From assembly GCA_015478585.1 (NCBI GenBank), contig JADMIM010000018.1, positions 1 through 47,348 of the forward strand: a stretch of DNA of 47,348 bases, in the 5' to 3' direction. Below are positions 1-8,377 of the stretch, piece after piece. Each line of letters opens with the position of its first letter. Positions within the stretch are counted from its first letter, which is position 1. Origin of the DNA: Thermaceae bacterium. Its GTDB lineage: Bacteria; Deinococcota; Deinococci; Deinococcales; Thermaceae. The notes beneath the pieces are model-generated. The model saw only the letters and a program-made list of their open reading frames with translations, searched no databases and was not told where the DNA came from. The translations under genes were made by a program, and so were the position numbers.

Positions 1-2481
1 GGTCTGGCCCAGGCTTTGGGGTTGCCCGATGCGCCGTGGTCGGCGGTGTTGCATGAGCTGGCCCAACAGCGCACAGCAGTGGTGCTGGAAGACCTCGAAG
101 GGGGCAACGATTTAAGCCCACTGCTCAAGCACAATCCGGGACTGGTTTTGCTAGCCAGCCGCCGCAAGCTGCGCGACCCAGAGATTCCCCGACTGCGAAC
201 TGAGGGTCGCCTGATTCACCTCCGAGCCGAACAGCTCGCGTTTACCCCTCAGGAGGCCGTCCAACTTTTTGGTCAGCGGGTGGGCGGAGAACAAGCCTGG
301 GAGCAGACCAGAGGCTGGTCGTTGCCATTACATCTGGCCGCGCTGACCGGGGAAACTCCCGATGATCAGGGGCTTTGGGAAGGGATGCGGGAGAGCCTCG
401 AGGTGGGTGAGTGGCAGGAGGTGTTGTTCCTGGCGAGTCTCCCCTATTTGCCCCTGGCCTCAGCCCGCCCCGAGGACTCCCATCTGGCTCAGCTAGGGTT
501 CGTGCAGGCCCTGGAGCAGGGCTACCGTCTGCACCCCTTGACCGCCGAGCAGCTCCTGGGGCAATACCCCCTGGAGGTGCAAAAAGCCGTATCCCTCGAG
601 GCCAACCGCCTCGAGCCGCTCCTGCGGGGCCTGGCCTTCGAGCGGGCTGGGCTGTGGGATGAACTCGAGCGCCTTCTTGGGAGTCATTCAGGTCTAGGCG
701 AACAAAACCCCGGCCTGGTGGAGCGCTGGGATGCCCAGCTACCGCCCTCAGAGGGGCCTGCTGGCCTGTTGCGCTCCTTTGAAGTGGCCGTGGCCCTGGG
801 ACGCTTAGGGCAGAACAAAGCAGCCGCACAGCGATTTTTGCAGATTGCCCGTACCCCTCAGGCCCCCTCCCCTCTGGCTCTGTTGGCTTACGGAGAGGCC
901 GCCAACGAACTCGCCCGCATAGACTTGCCCCAAGCCCGCCAAGTGGTGCAGGAGGGCGATGCCTTGCTGGAGGGAGCCAACCCCGCCGATGCCGCTAAAT
1001 ATCTCAACGCCAGCGCCGGGGTGGATTACTGGTCCAACAACATCCAAGCCGCAGTTGAACGCTATGCCCGTGCCCTGAGCCTAGCCCCGGCAGGCAACCT
1101 GCGGGTGAGCTGCCAGTACAACCTTTCCCTGATGCGCTGGTGGCTCGACGGGGACGGTGCGGCTTTGTTAGCAGCCAGACAACAACTCCTCAATGAGACC
1201 TCGAGCAAGATTCCACCCGCTAAGCGGGCTTTCTATTCTCGCAATGCGGGCATCAAAGCGGCCATGACTGGCTTCAACCAACAGGCTGCGGCCCTGCTGC
1301 GCCAAACCCTCGAGTATACCGAGGTAGACCCCCTCTCGGCCCTGCAAGCCGAGGCTGCTCTGGCCTTGTTGGAGCGCCGCCTGGAGGTCATGCCCGCAAT
1401 CTGGGCGCGGCTCAAGATGTGGGAGAATCCCAACGCCGAAGACCGTATTTTGGCTCCTTGGATTCTGGCCTTGCTGGATGCCGGACAGCCCGCAGAAGCC
1501 CTGCTACGGCTGGGCGAAGACCGGGGCAGCTCGAGCAGCTTTGCCAATACCCTGCGGGCACTGGTGCTATGGGCCAATGGCCGCGAGCAAGAAGCCTACC
1601 AGAGCTTGCCCCAACCCGCTGACCCGGTAGCTGAGCGCGAGCACTGCTTGTATATCCGGGCCACCCGCTTCCGCGTCACCCGCGACGAGGCCGAACTCGA
1701 GGCATTTTTGAATCTTACCGTCGAGCGCGAGCGACCTCTGGTCTACTACATCCCTCTGCGCGAACTACCCCGCCAGCGCCCCCAATTTGCACGGTATTAT
1801 CCCATCCAGGAAGTGCTGCGCAGCGGTTGGAGGGAAGCCATAGGGCTACGTCTGGAAGAGATTCCGCCGCTCGAGCTGAGCTTGCTGGGCCGCTGTGAGG
1901 TGCGGCTCTTGGGCGAACTGGTTGCGCTCAACCCCCGCCCCCGCGACGCGCTCACGCTGATGGCTTTGGGGTTGAGCCGGGAACAGCTTGCCGAAACCCT
2001 GTGGCCCGAGCTAGACAGCGAAAAAAGCCGCAACAACCTGCACGTGACGCTCAACCAGCTCCGCAAAAGCCTCGAGCCCTGGGGCATACCGACCTACTTG
2101 CTCGAGGGGGGCCTCCAGCGGGTTCGCTGTGACCTTTGGGCTTTGCAAAGTGCAATCGAAAACAAAGACCTCCAGCAGATTCAAACGCTCTATGGCGAAC
2201 TGGCTCCGGCCTCGAGCCTGGAGGTCATTAAGGAACACCGGGCCCGGCTGCGAGAACAAGCCATCGAGGTCATGCTGGGGGCCAGCCCCACCGAGGACGC
2301 ATTGGAATGGGTTCTGCGCCTCGACCCACTGCATGAGGAAGCCCTGACGAGGCTGCTGGAACAACTAGTCAAATCTGGGCGCAAAGTTACCGCCCGGCGG
2401 CGCTACCTCGAGTTTGCCGCACGGCTCAAACAAGAACTGGGCCTCGAGCCTGCCCAAGAGCTTCAGCGGATTCTGGGGTGA
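1..2481 (+). CDS. MalT/SARP-like transcriptional regulator, 3' part (5' end outside window)
   Basis: The reading frame is open from the first base, so the start lies upstream and only the last ~826 residues are seen. The visible N-terminal part (LASRRKLRDPE, TRGWSLPLHLAAL) resembles the end of a STAND/NTPase module of MalT/LuxR-type regulators. A long alpha-helical TPR-like middle follows. The last ~210 residues look like an OmpR-like winged helix (LSREQLAETLWPELDSEKSRNNLH) followed by a bacterial transcriptional activator (BTAD) TPR domain ending in QELGLEPAQEL. This is the usual layout of large SARP-like activators, with the DNA-binding part at the C-terminus. No target is evident. The P-loop expected upstream cannot be checked here. 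Confidence 0.8.
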   Translation, partial: GLAQALGLPDAPWSAVLHELAQQRTAVVLEDLEGGNDLSPLLKHNPGLVLLASRRKLRDPEIPRLRTEGRLIHLRAEQLAFTPQEAVQLFGQRVGGEQAWEQTRGWSLPLHLAALTGETPDDQGLWEGMRESLEVGEWQEVLFLASLPYLPLASARPEDSHLAQLGFVQALEQGYRLHPLTAEQLLGQYPLEVQKAVSLEANRLEPLLRGLAFERAGLWDELERLLGSHSGLGEQNPGLVERWDAQLPPSEGPAGLLRSFEVAVALGRLGQNKAAAQRFLQIARTPQAPSPLALLAYGEAANELARIDLPQARQVVQEGDALLEGANPADAAKYLNASAGVDYWSNNIQAAVERYARALSLAPAGNLRVSCQYNLSLMRWWLDGDGAALLAARQQLLNETSSKIPPAKRAFYSRNAGIKAAMTGFNQQAAALLRQTLEYTEVDPLSALQAEAALALLERRLEVMPAIWARLKMWENPNAEDRILAPWILALLDAGQPAEALLRLGEDRGSSSSFANTLRALVLWANGREQEAYQSLPQPADPVAEREHCLYIRATRFRVTRDEAELEAFLNLTVERERPLVYYIPLRELPRQRPQFARYYPIQEVLRSGWREAIGLRLEEIPPLELSLLGRCEVRLLGELVALNPRPRDALTLMALGLSREQLAETLWPELDSEKSRNNLHVTLNQLRKSLEPWGIPTYLLEGGLQRVRCDLWALQSAIENKDLQQIQTLYGELAPASSLEVIKEHRARLREQAIEVMLGASPTEDALEWVLRLDPLHEEALTRLLEQLVKSGRKVTARRRYLEFAARLKQELGLEPAQELQRILG

Positions 2482-2679
2482 AACGTTCTGTGTACCGAAT
2501 GAGCCAGTTACAGCTCGCGGGTGAGCCCGTCACAGGAGGTGTCTAAAAGCTTCTTGGGTCAAATCCATACGATTTTTTCGGTCACACAGGATGTTGAATT
2601 CCATTTAACAAGCGAACTGCCCTTTGTCCGTAAATATGAGGACATGACGGTGTTTGGTGCATAATTTGATACATATTTG
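2482..2679. other. Intergenic stretch, no gene recognised
   Basis: About 200 bases between the convergent regulator and secreted-protein genes. It is more AT-rich than the flanking genes. I see no clear terminator hairpin with a T-run, no RNA gene and no recognisable repeat. Confidence 0.4.
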
Positions 2680-3618
2680 CTAAGGGTTGGTTTTGCATTG
2701 GGGATCATACTGAAAACTACCATTATTATTCTGACCGAAATTTGGATCCTGACCCTGAAGTAACCGACCCCGAATACACGCCCATTTGTCCATCGCCTTG
2801 AGCCGGAACTCGTGCATCTGCTGCATCAGATCCACGGTGTACGCGTTGTACTTGAGCTGCATCTGCACAGTCCGTTGGGCCTGATCCTGCTCGCCCTTGA
2901 ACCACTGAGGGTTGGTGTGCATGGTGGCGAGCGCCCGCACGAGCACTGCGTCCGCTAAGGCTGCCCGCTCGGGGGTGGCAGTGTAGCCTTGCAACCGGGC
3001 CACCGCCCAGGCAGTTCCGGTTCCCTGGTAGTTCACAGCATAGGTCTCGGCGAAGAGATACCCCACCCAAGTACCCCCATTTGCCTTGCAGATGTAGTTG
3101 ACATCTCCGGCGGTGTGGCCGTCAAAGGGGGGCATGCCGTACTGGGCCATGATTTGCGCTTGACGGCGCACGTACTCGGGGTAGTTGCCCTTACGGGTCC
3201 AGCCCAGGCTGCTGCAATACTGGCTCATGGTCTGGCCCACGTAGTAGGCCGCGAAGTTTTGCCCGCTCAGGTAGCGCAGCACCACTGCGCTCGAGCTAGG
3301 GCGGCAGCCCTCGTTGCAACCCAGCGAGCTCATGGTCTGGTTGGGAACCAGGAAGGTCGTCGGAAGGTTGACATCCCCCAGCCGCACCATCACCTGTCCG
3401 TCTGGCGAGGTCATCACCACCTCGCTCACGCCCCCCGCCCCGGCATAATGGCGAACCGTGCCCCCGCTGATTTTCCAGCCCACCGGAACCTCGAGGGTAA
3501 AAGCCCCTTCCCTGGGGTCGCTCCACCGCTGAAACCGCAGGCCCCCGGCGTTTTGCGCCAAAACACTGCTGAGCGAAAGCAATATCAGTAAACCTCCTGC
3601 CTTCCAAGTGGCTCGCAT
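2680..3618 (-). CDS. Secreted protein of unknown function
   Basis: The product is 312 residues from the ATG at 3618. I chose this start because GAGGTG lies 6 nt upstream; an in-frame ATG two codons earlier and another at 3648 are less well placed. A signal peptide is clear (MRATWKAGGLLILLSLSSVLAQ, cleavage expected after VLA). The mature part begins with a beta-rich section (FTLEVPVGWKISGG) and has several cysteines (SLGCNEGC, MSQYCSSLG, NYICKANGG, KWACIRG). It ends with an Asn/Gln-rich tail. I do not recognise the family. It was probably exported to the cell envelope or medium. It stands alone, convergent with the upstream regulator and divergent from the subtilase at 3779. Confidence 0.75.
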   Translation of the reverse strand: MRATWKAGGLLILLSLSSVLAQNAGGLRFQRWSDPREGAFTLEVPVGWKISGGTVRHYAGAGGVSEVVMTSPDGQVMVRLGDVNLPTTFLVPNQTMSSLGCNEGCRPSSSAVVLRYLSGQNFAAYYVGQTMSQYCSSLGWTRKGNYPEYVRRQAQIMAQYGMPPFDGHTAGDVNYICKANGGTWVGYLFAETYAVNYQGTGTAWAVARLQGYTATPERAALADAVLVRALATMHTNPQWFKGEQDQAQRTVQMQLKYNAYTVDLMQQMHEFRLKAMDKWACIRGRLLQGQDPNFGQNNNGSFQYDPQCKTNP

Positions 3619-3740
3619 CCTCATCACCTCAGTTTTCAAGGATGGCAAAAGGGCTATTAAGCCCGACTTAAACCAAGGTCAGATGGACTTGAGGGCTGGG
3701 TTTAAGCGCCGATTAAGTAGGCAGATAATATTTTGCTCGA

Positions 3741-3767
3741 GTAGTTCGTGGATGCCTAACGAACTAC
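3741..3767 (+). promoter_or_regulatory. Perfect 9-bp inverted repeat before the subtilase start
   Basis: GTAGTTCGT at 3741-3749 and ACGAACTAC at 3759-3767 are exact complements with a 9-nt loop, ending just before the GGGGGG ribosome-binding stretch of the subtilase. A possible -10 (TAATAT, 3726-3731) precedes it. It could be an operator or a 5'-UTR hairpin. Confidence 0.4.
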
Positions 3768-3778
3768 AGGGGGGATAG

Positions 3779-5980
3779 ATGAAGCATTGGCGTATCTGGG
3801 CTACGGGTCTACTGGCATTGATAAGCGCATGTGGTGGGGGCACCGGTGGAGGTGGGAGTTCAGGCAGCATTCAAGGGACGGTCAAACTAGCTTTTGGCTC
3901 CCCTGCCAGTCTGCCCGACCTGGCCGCTTTCAGTAATTCCCTGACCCCCCCCAGCGGTGAGTTTGTGCCAGGGGAGGTGATCGTCCGCTTCAAGCCCTCA
4001 GTGAGCCTGCAGAGCGTGCAAACCCTGCAAGTAGCCGGTATATCGCTCCAGCGGATGAGCGGCCTGGGGCTGACCGATACCGCGCTCTACCGCACAACCA
4101 CCAGCACTAGCGACACCCTTGCTCTGGTCGAGGTCTTACGCCAGCGAGCGGACGTGCTGTATGCCCAGCCCAACTACCTGATGCAGGCCCTGGCTACCCC
4201 CAATGACCCCGCTTTTCCTATTCAGTGGGACTTTGCCGCCATGAAGCTGCCTACGGCCTGGGACATCGAAAAAGGCACCTCGAGCCCAGTGACAGTTGCT
4301 GTGGTGGATACCGGCATGCTCTCACAACACCCCGACCTGGCAGGTAAAACCCTTCCAGGCTACGACTTCATCACCGACCCACGCCAAGCCAACGACGGCG
4401 ATGGGCGCGACCCCAACCCCGAAGACCCCGGTGACAACCCCGGCAAGCAGTCCAGTTATCACGGTTCGCACGTAGCAGGCACCATTGCAGCAACGACTAA
4501 TAATGCGGTAGGTGTAGCGGGAATCAGTTGGGGAGCCAAAATCCTGCCCGTACGGGTGCTCGGCGTGGGCGGGGGTGCCTCCTCCGATATCATCGCAGGA
4601 ATACTTTGGGCCGCAGGAATTCATGTTGATGGTGTGCCGGACAACCCCAACCCAGCCCAGGTGATCAACTTGAGCCTTGGCGGGAAATATACCTGTGATC
4701 AGGCTCCAGCCTATCAAGATGCTTTCAATCAGGTGGCGGCCAAAGGTGCGATTGTTGCGGTGGCGGCTGGCAACTCCAGCGACGATGCCAGCCTCTACAG
4801 CCCCGCCAGTTGTAGCGGTGTCATTACCGTAGGGGCCAGCGAAACCCGCAACTTCCGAGCCTATTATTCCAACTATGGCCCCCGCATCGACGTGATAGCT
4901 CCTGGAGGGGACACCTCGGTAGGAACTATCAACAAAGTCTGTGGCACCAATGGAGATCAGTTTTGCCCCGACGGGATACTGAGCACCATCAAGAACGATG
5001 CCAGCGGACAATACATCTATGCCTTCTATCAAGGCACCTCTATGGCCTCACCTCATGTTGCAGGTCTGCTGGCCTTGATGAAGAGCAAAAACCCCAGCCT
5101 GACCGCCGCCGCTGCCCTGGATATCCTCAAGCGCACCGCTCATCCCCTGACTACCGAAGCCTGTACGGGCAAGCCCTCGGCAGCACTGGATAAAGTGGCC
5201 CCTAACTTCCCAAACCTGGCAGCCAGCGATTGTGGTGCGGGCTTGGTAGATGCTACTGCCGCCCTACAAGCTGTGGGCGGAGGCGGGGGTGGAACCCCAA
5301 CCCCAGATTTGAGCCTGAGCCTGAACCCCAACAGCCTGACTTTGAGTCCTGGCGGCAACTCGAGCATCAATCTCAGCATCACCCCCACTGGCGGCTTCTC
5401 CAACCCCGTCAACCTCAGCCTGGTCGGAGCACCTAGCGGGGTCAGCGGGTCGTTTACCCCTAACCCAGCCAGCAGTAACAGCGTCTTGAGCCTCAGTGTC
5501 TCCACCTCCACTGCTCCTGGAACCTATGCCCTCACCATCGCTGGCAGTAGTGGTGGTCTCAACCGCACCGCAAACCTCAGCCTGCTGGTGCAAGCCCCCA
5601 CTGGAACCGGCAGTAAGCCCAGCTTGAAAGGTGCGATACTGGGAGCTTGCTATGCCATCATCGTAGCCGGAAGAGTGGACTGTGACAGTCAAAAATCCGT
5701 CGCCATTCAGTTGGGGGGTCTGGCAGGCAATAACTCTGGCTACCAACTCGAGGGCCTTGCCGCGGGCAAGTATTACATCCTGGGTTGGAAGGATGTCAAC
5801 GGCAACAATCAGATAGACAACGGAGACTATCTAGGAGCCTACGTGGTCAACGGCAATCTAGCCTTTGCCAAACCCGGCGACACGAGCATTAACTTCCAAC
5901 TAGACGTGATTCAGAGTACCAGTGCGGCAGCAGCCCAGGCTCGCCTGCTATGGCCTAAGATCCAACAATTGCGGCACTAA
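3779..5980 (+). CDS. S8 family serine protease (subtilase), lipoprotein with C-terminal beta domains
   Basis: A 733-residue secreted subtilisin-like protease. The N-terminus is a lipoprotein signal (LLALISAC, lipid-carrying Cys18) followed by a Gly/Ser linker, so it is probably anchored in the cell envelope. Residues ~60-140 are a fervidolysin-type propeptide (FVPGEVIVRFKPS, ADVLYAQPNYL). The catalytic triad is intact: Asp177 (VAVVDTG), His228 (HGSHVAG), Ser421 (GTSMASPHVAG), with oxyanion Asn332 (AAGNSS). After a GGGGGGTPTP linker near 500 comes an Ig-like/NEW3-like domain and then a small beta domain (LAAGKYYILGWKDVNGN). ATG 3779 is preceded by a G-rich Shine-Dalgarno. It is convergent with a second, related subtilase at 6358-8223. 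Confidence 0.93.
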   Translation: MKHWRIWATGLLALISACGGGTGGGGSSGSIQGTVKLAFGSPASLPDLAAFSNSLTPPSGEFVPGEVIVRFKPSVSLQSVQTLQVAGISLQRMSGLGLTDTALYRTTTSTSDTLALVEVLRQRADVLYAQPNYLMQALATPNDPAFPIQWDFAAMKLPTAWDIEKGTSSPVTVAVVDTGMLSQHPDLAGKTLPGYDFITDPRQANDGDGRDPNPEDPGDNPGKQSSYHGSHVAGTIAATTNNAVGVAGISWGAKILPVRVLGVGGGASSDIIAGILWAAGIHVDGVPDNPNPAQVINLSLGGKYTCDQAPAYQDAFNQVAAKGAIVAVAAGNSSDDASLYSPASCSGVITVGASETRNFRAYYSNYGPRIDVIAPGGDTSVGTINKVCGTNGDQFCPDGILSTIKNDASGQYIYAFYQGTSMASPHVAGLLALMKSKNPSLTAAAALDILKRTAHPLTTEACTGKPSAALDKVAPNFPNLAASDCGAGLVDATAALQAVGGGGGGTPTPDLSLSLNPNSLTLSPGGNSSINLSITPTGGFSNPVNLSLVGAPSGVSGSFTPNPASSNSVLSLSVSTSTAPGTYALTIAGSSGGLNRTANLSLLVQAPTGTGSKPSLKGAILGACYAIIVAGRVDCDSQKSVAIQLGGLAGNNSGYQLEGLAAGKYYILGWKDVNGNNQIDNGDYLGAYVVNGNLAFAKPGDTSINFQLDVIQSTSAAAAQARLLWPKIQQLRH

Positions 5981-6009
5981 TTTTCGGCGGCATCCCAGTT
6001 AAGGGTCTC

Positions 6010-6037
6010 CGGGGTGACTCCATCCAAAGTCACCCCG
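6010..6037 (+). terminator. Strong hairpin after the subtilase gene
   Basis: CGGGGTGACT (6010-6019) pairs perfectly with AGTCACCCCG (6028-6037) across an 8-nt loop, 30 nt after the stop codon. There is no T-run, so it may be a bidirectional or RNA-stabilising hairpin between the convergent proteases. Confidence 0.5.
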
Positions 6038-6079
6038 ACTAGAGGAAGCAGGAGGGTTTCACCCTGTCGTGGAGCTATT

Positions 6080-6232
6080 TAGAGCGGTTTTCATACACAA
6101 GCGTCCATTATCTCGAGGTTTTTGTTTTATCGCGGTTCCCACTATTTTTCCGCCACTCCTGGCGGCCAAAAGGGGCTTGGTACGGTCTTTCTATCGGAGG
6201 GGAGAGCTATATTCTTTCTGAAAACCGCTCTA
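6080..6232. mobile_element. MITE-like element with 14-bp perfect terminal inverted repeats
   Basis: The left end TAGAGCGGTTTTCA (6080-6093) and right end TGAAAACCGCTCTA (6219-6232) are perfect inverted repeats bounding 153 bp without coding capacity. Both ends begin with TA, as expected if a Tc1/mariner-IS630-type transposase had used a TA target. No transposase of that kind is in the window. The end sequence recurs singly at 8365, 13465, 34018, 39459 and 47004. Confidence 0.55.
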
Positions 6233-6347
6233 GAGGCGCTTAAAACTCTGCCGGGCCGATAGCGGCGGAGCCACTACCCGAGCTAACCTCGAGGGGTACA
6301 CAGCAATTCATTGCAGAGGGTTTAATCCGGGCTGGACAGTACTCACA

Positions 6348-6360
6348 CAAAACTGCTCTA
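6348..6360 (-). repeat. Variant of the TAGAGCGGTTTTC motif, supplies the subtilase stop codon
   Basis: On the minus strand this reads TAGAGCAGTTTTG, one internal substitution plus the last base away from the motif. Its first three bases (6360-6358) are the TAG stop of the minus-strand subtilase. Confidence 0.5.
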
Positions 6361-8223
6361 AGGGTGTAGCAGTAACGTACCCAGGTTGAAAGAATTGGTG
6401 GCCGGAACCACGAGTTGTTGCGTGGTCTGGGGCTCGCCCTGGTCACACAGACCATTCCCCGCATCGTCGCGGCAAGCAGTGAGAGTGTATAGGCCAGGTA
6501 TCAGGTAGGTTGAAAACTGCCCCCCAGTTGTGGTCACCTCCCGGCTGGTCGGCCCGGTAAAACTCACCGCATAATCTCCTTTGGGCAGCGCCCAGCCAAA
6601 CACCGGGGGTAAGAACATAAGCCCATCCCCATAGGTATTGTTGCGGCCCACTGCACCCAGGTGGGTCAGCTTGGCTTTGAGCAGTGCCCAGGCTTGGGAA
6701 CCAGTGGTGGCCTGACCACTACTGAGGACTAGGGCCAGCCCTGCGGCTACTTGTGGGGCAGCCTGGGAGGTTCCCATGTAATAGGTGTAGTTGGGCTGAT
6801 TTTTCTGGAAATCCCAGGTGGTCGAGAGGATACCTGCTCCTGATCCTTGGCTGGTATCGCCACCGGGGGCGGTGATAGCCACGCTCGAGTTTTGCTGGCT
6901 ATACCAGGCCACGTGATTGCTCTGGTCGGTGGCAGCCACCGCAATTACTCCTGGACACGAGGCTGGATATACCAGCTGCCCTGGTGCATCGGCCTGGTAG
7001 TTTCCAGCGGCAGCCACCACCAACACCCCCTGGGCCACCGCATCGGCTACGGCATCGCACATCGCATTGGAATAAGTAAGTGCTCCCAGCGACAGATTAA
7101 TCACCTGGACGGGCGTAGGGTTTTGTAGGGTGAAATTGCCCACGCTAACTGGAATACCTGCCGCGTAGCGAATTGCCAGGGCCACGTTCTCGAAGGAACC
7201 ATTGCCAGTCTCGTCCAGCACCCGCAGGGGCAACACTTTGACAGGTGCGTTGTAGGCCACCCCCACGATACCCGAAGAGGTACAGGTGGGACAGGCCGGG
7301 GTAAACGTACCACTCCCGGCGGTGATGATGCCGGTTACGTGGGTGCCGTGACTGCCCCCGGTGGGGCTGGTCTGGTCGCCGGGGTCGGTGGGGTCGGTGG
7401 TATCCCGCACGAAGTCGTAGGCTCCCTGACCGGGCAATACCAATCGGCCCGCCAGGTCGGGATGGTCAAAGCGCACCCCAGTATCAATCACCGCTACAGT
7501 GATGGGCCGGGTAAAACTCCCCAGATAGCTGAAACGGGCTCCAGTAGAGCGAAGATACCACTGCTTGGGATAGAACTCGTCGATGGGTTCGCCCTGCACG
7601 CTAACATATCCGTTTAGCTCGGCCCATTGGACGTTGGGGTCGAGGCGCAAGCGGTCTAGCAAAGCCTGCGGGGCGGCACTCTTGAGCTTGGCGAGACGGG
7701 TCTTGGGGTCATAGGAGCGCAGCCGCGCATCCTGGGGCAAAAAGCTCGGCTTCAGGGCACGGCGGTACTTGACGAGCACCTCCGTAGGTGCGGGGAGTTG
7801 GGTATGGGGGTGCAGTCCCTGAGCCCGAAAAGCGGGTCGAGATTGGGCTTGGATGGCCTGAACCGAAGAGGCATCGCTGACCTGACCCCTGACTTGTACC
7901 AGGGGCAAATGCACGATAATGGTGGCGTTCATATCGCCCGAAACCTCGAGGGTGGTGGTGTATTGCCTGCCGTCGGGCGGGTCTTGGCTGGGCTGGGCCA
8001 CTAGCCCGAGGGTCGCCGAACCTACCCCCTGCGCAGGGGAAACCGTGAGCCAGTTGGAGGTGTTCTGGATTTTCCAGGCCAGATTTGGCCCTAGCCGCAG
8101 GGGCAGCGAGCCTGTAGAGCCATTCATGAACACATCGCTAGGCAAGGCATTGGTTTGTCCGATGGGGCCGGTAGAAGCACACCCCAGCAGTAAACCAACA
8201 GAAATCCAGATAAGGTGACGCAT
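6358..8223 (-). CDS. S8 family serine protease (subtilase), lipoprotein with BACON-like domain
   Basis: A 621-residue subtilase read from ATG 8223, which has GGAGG two bases upstream. A GTG three codons earlier is possible but has no ribosome-binding site. A lipoprotein signal ends at Cys15 (GLLLGCAS). Residues ~38-112 look like a BACON-type beta domain (NTSNWLTVSPAQG). A propeptide-like part follows (TEVLVKYRRAL, NVQWAELNGYV). The triad is Asp247 (VAVIDTGV), His292 (SHGTHVTG) and Ser486 (MGTSQAAPQVA), with oxyanion Asn408. GTSQAAP replaces the commoner GTSMASP. A short C-terminal beta domain follows the catalytic unit. The stop TAG belongs to a dispersed repeat. Confidence 0.92.
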   Translation of the reverse strand: MRHLIWISVGLLLGCASTGPIGQTNALPSDVFMNGSTGSLPLRLGPNLAWKIQNTSNWLTVSPAQGVGSATLGLVAQPSQDPPDGRQYTTTLEVSGDMNATIIVHLPLVQVRGQVSDASSVQAIQAQSRPAFRAQGLHPHTQLPAPTEVLVKYRRALKPSFLPQDARLRSYDPKTRLAKLKSAAPQALLDRLRLDPNVQWAELNGYVSVQGEPIDEFYPKQWYLRSTGARFSYLGSFTRPITVAVIDTGVRFDHPDLAGRLVLPGQGAYDFVRDTTDPTDPGDQTSPTGGSHGTHVTGIITAGSGTFTPACPTCTSSGIVGVAYNAPVKVLPLRVLDETGNGSFENVALAIRYAAGIPVSVGNFTLQNPTPVQVINLSLGALTYSNAMCDAVADAVAQGVLVVAAAGNYQADAPGQLVYPASCPGVIAVAATDQSNHVAWYSQQNSSVAITAPGGDTSQGSGAGILSTTWDFQKNQPNYTYYMGTSQAAPQVAAGLALVLSSGQATTGSQAWALLKAKLTHLGAVGRNNTYGDGLMFLPPVFGWALPKGDYAVSFTGPTSREVTTTGGQFSTYLIPGLYTLTACRDDAGNGLCDQGEPQTTQQLVVPATNSFNLGTLLLHP

Positions 8224-8364
8224 TACCTCCACAGTAGCTTCTTTCAGCCTTGCGTCAAGTTGGATAGACCACCGACTTGATGGTGGCTGTGAGCTACAAA
8301 AGGCAAAACACCCTTAGCTATAGCATTTTTCACGACTACTCCATTTGTGCGGTGCAAGGTTCAT

Positions 8365-8377
8365 GAAAACCGCTCTA
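8365..8377 (-). repeat. Copy of the TAGAGCGGTTTTC motif, supplies the ppx/gppA stop codon
   Basis: Exact motif on the minus strand. Its TAG (8377-8375) is the stop codon of the upstream phosphatase gene. The downstream side (GCGGTGC...CATGAAAAC when read on the plus strand) resembles 26810-26832. Confidence 0.6.

Noticed and set aside
4322-5032. Long open frame on the minus strand inside the subtilase gene
   Set aside because: It lies antisense to well-conserved catalytic motifs and its product has no recognisable domain; it is a by-product of GC-rich codon use.
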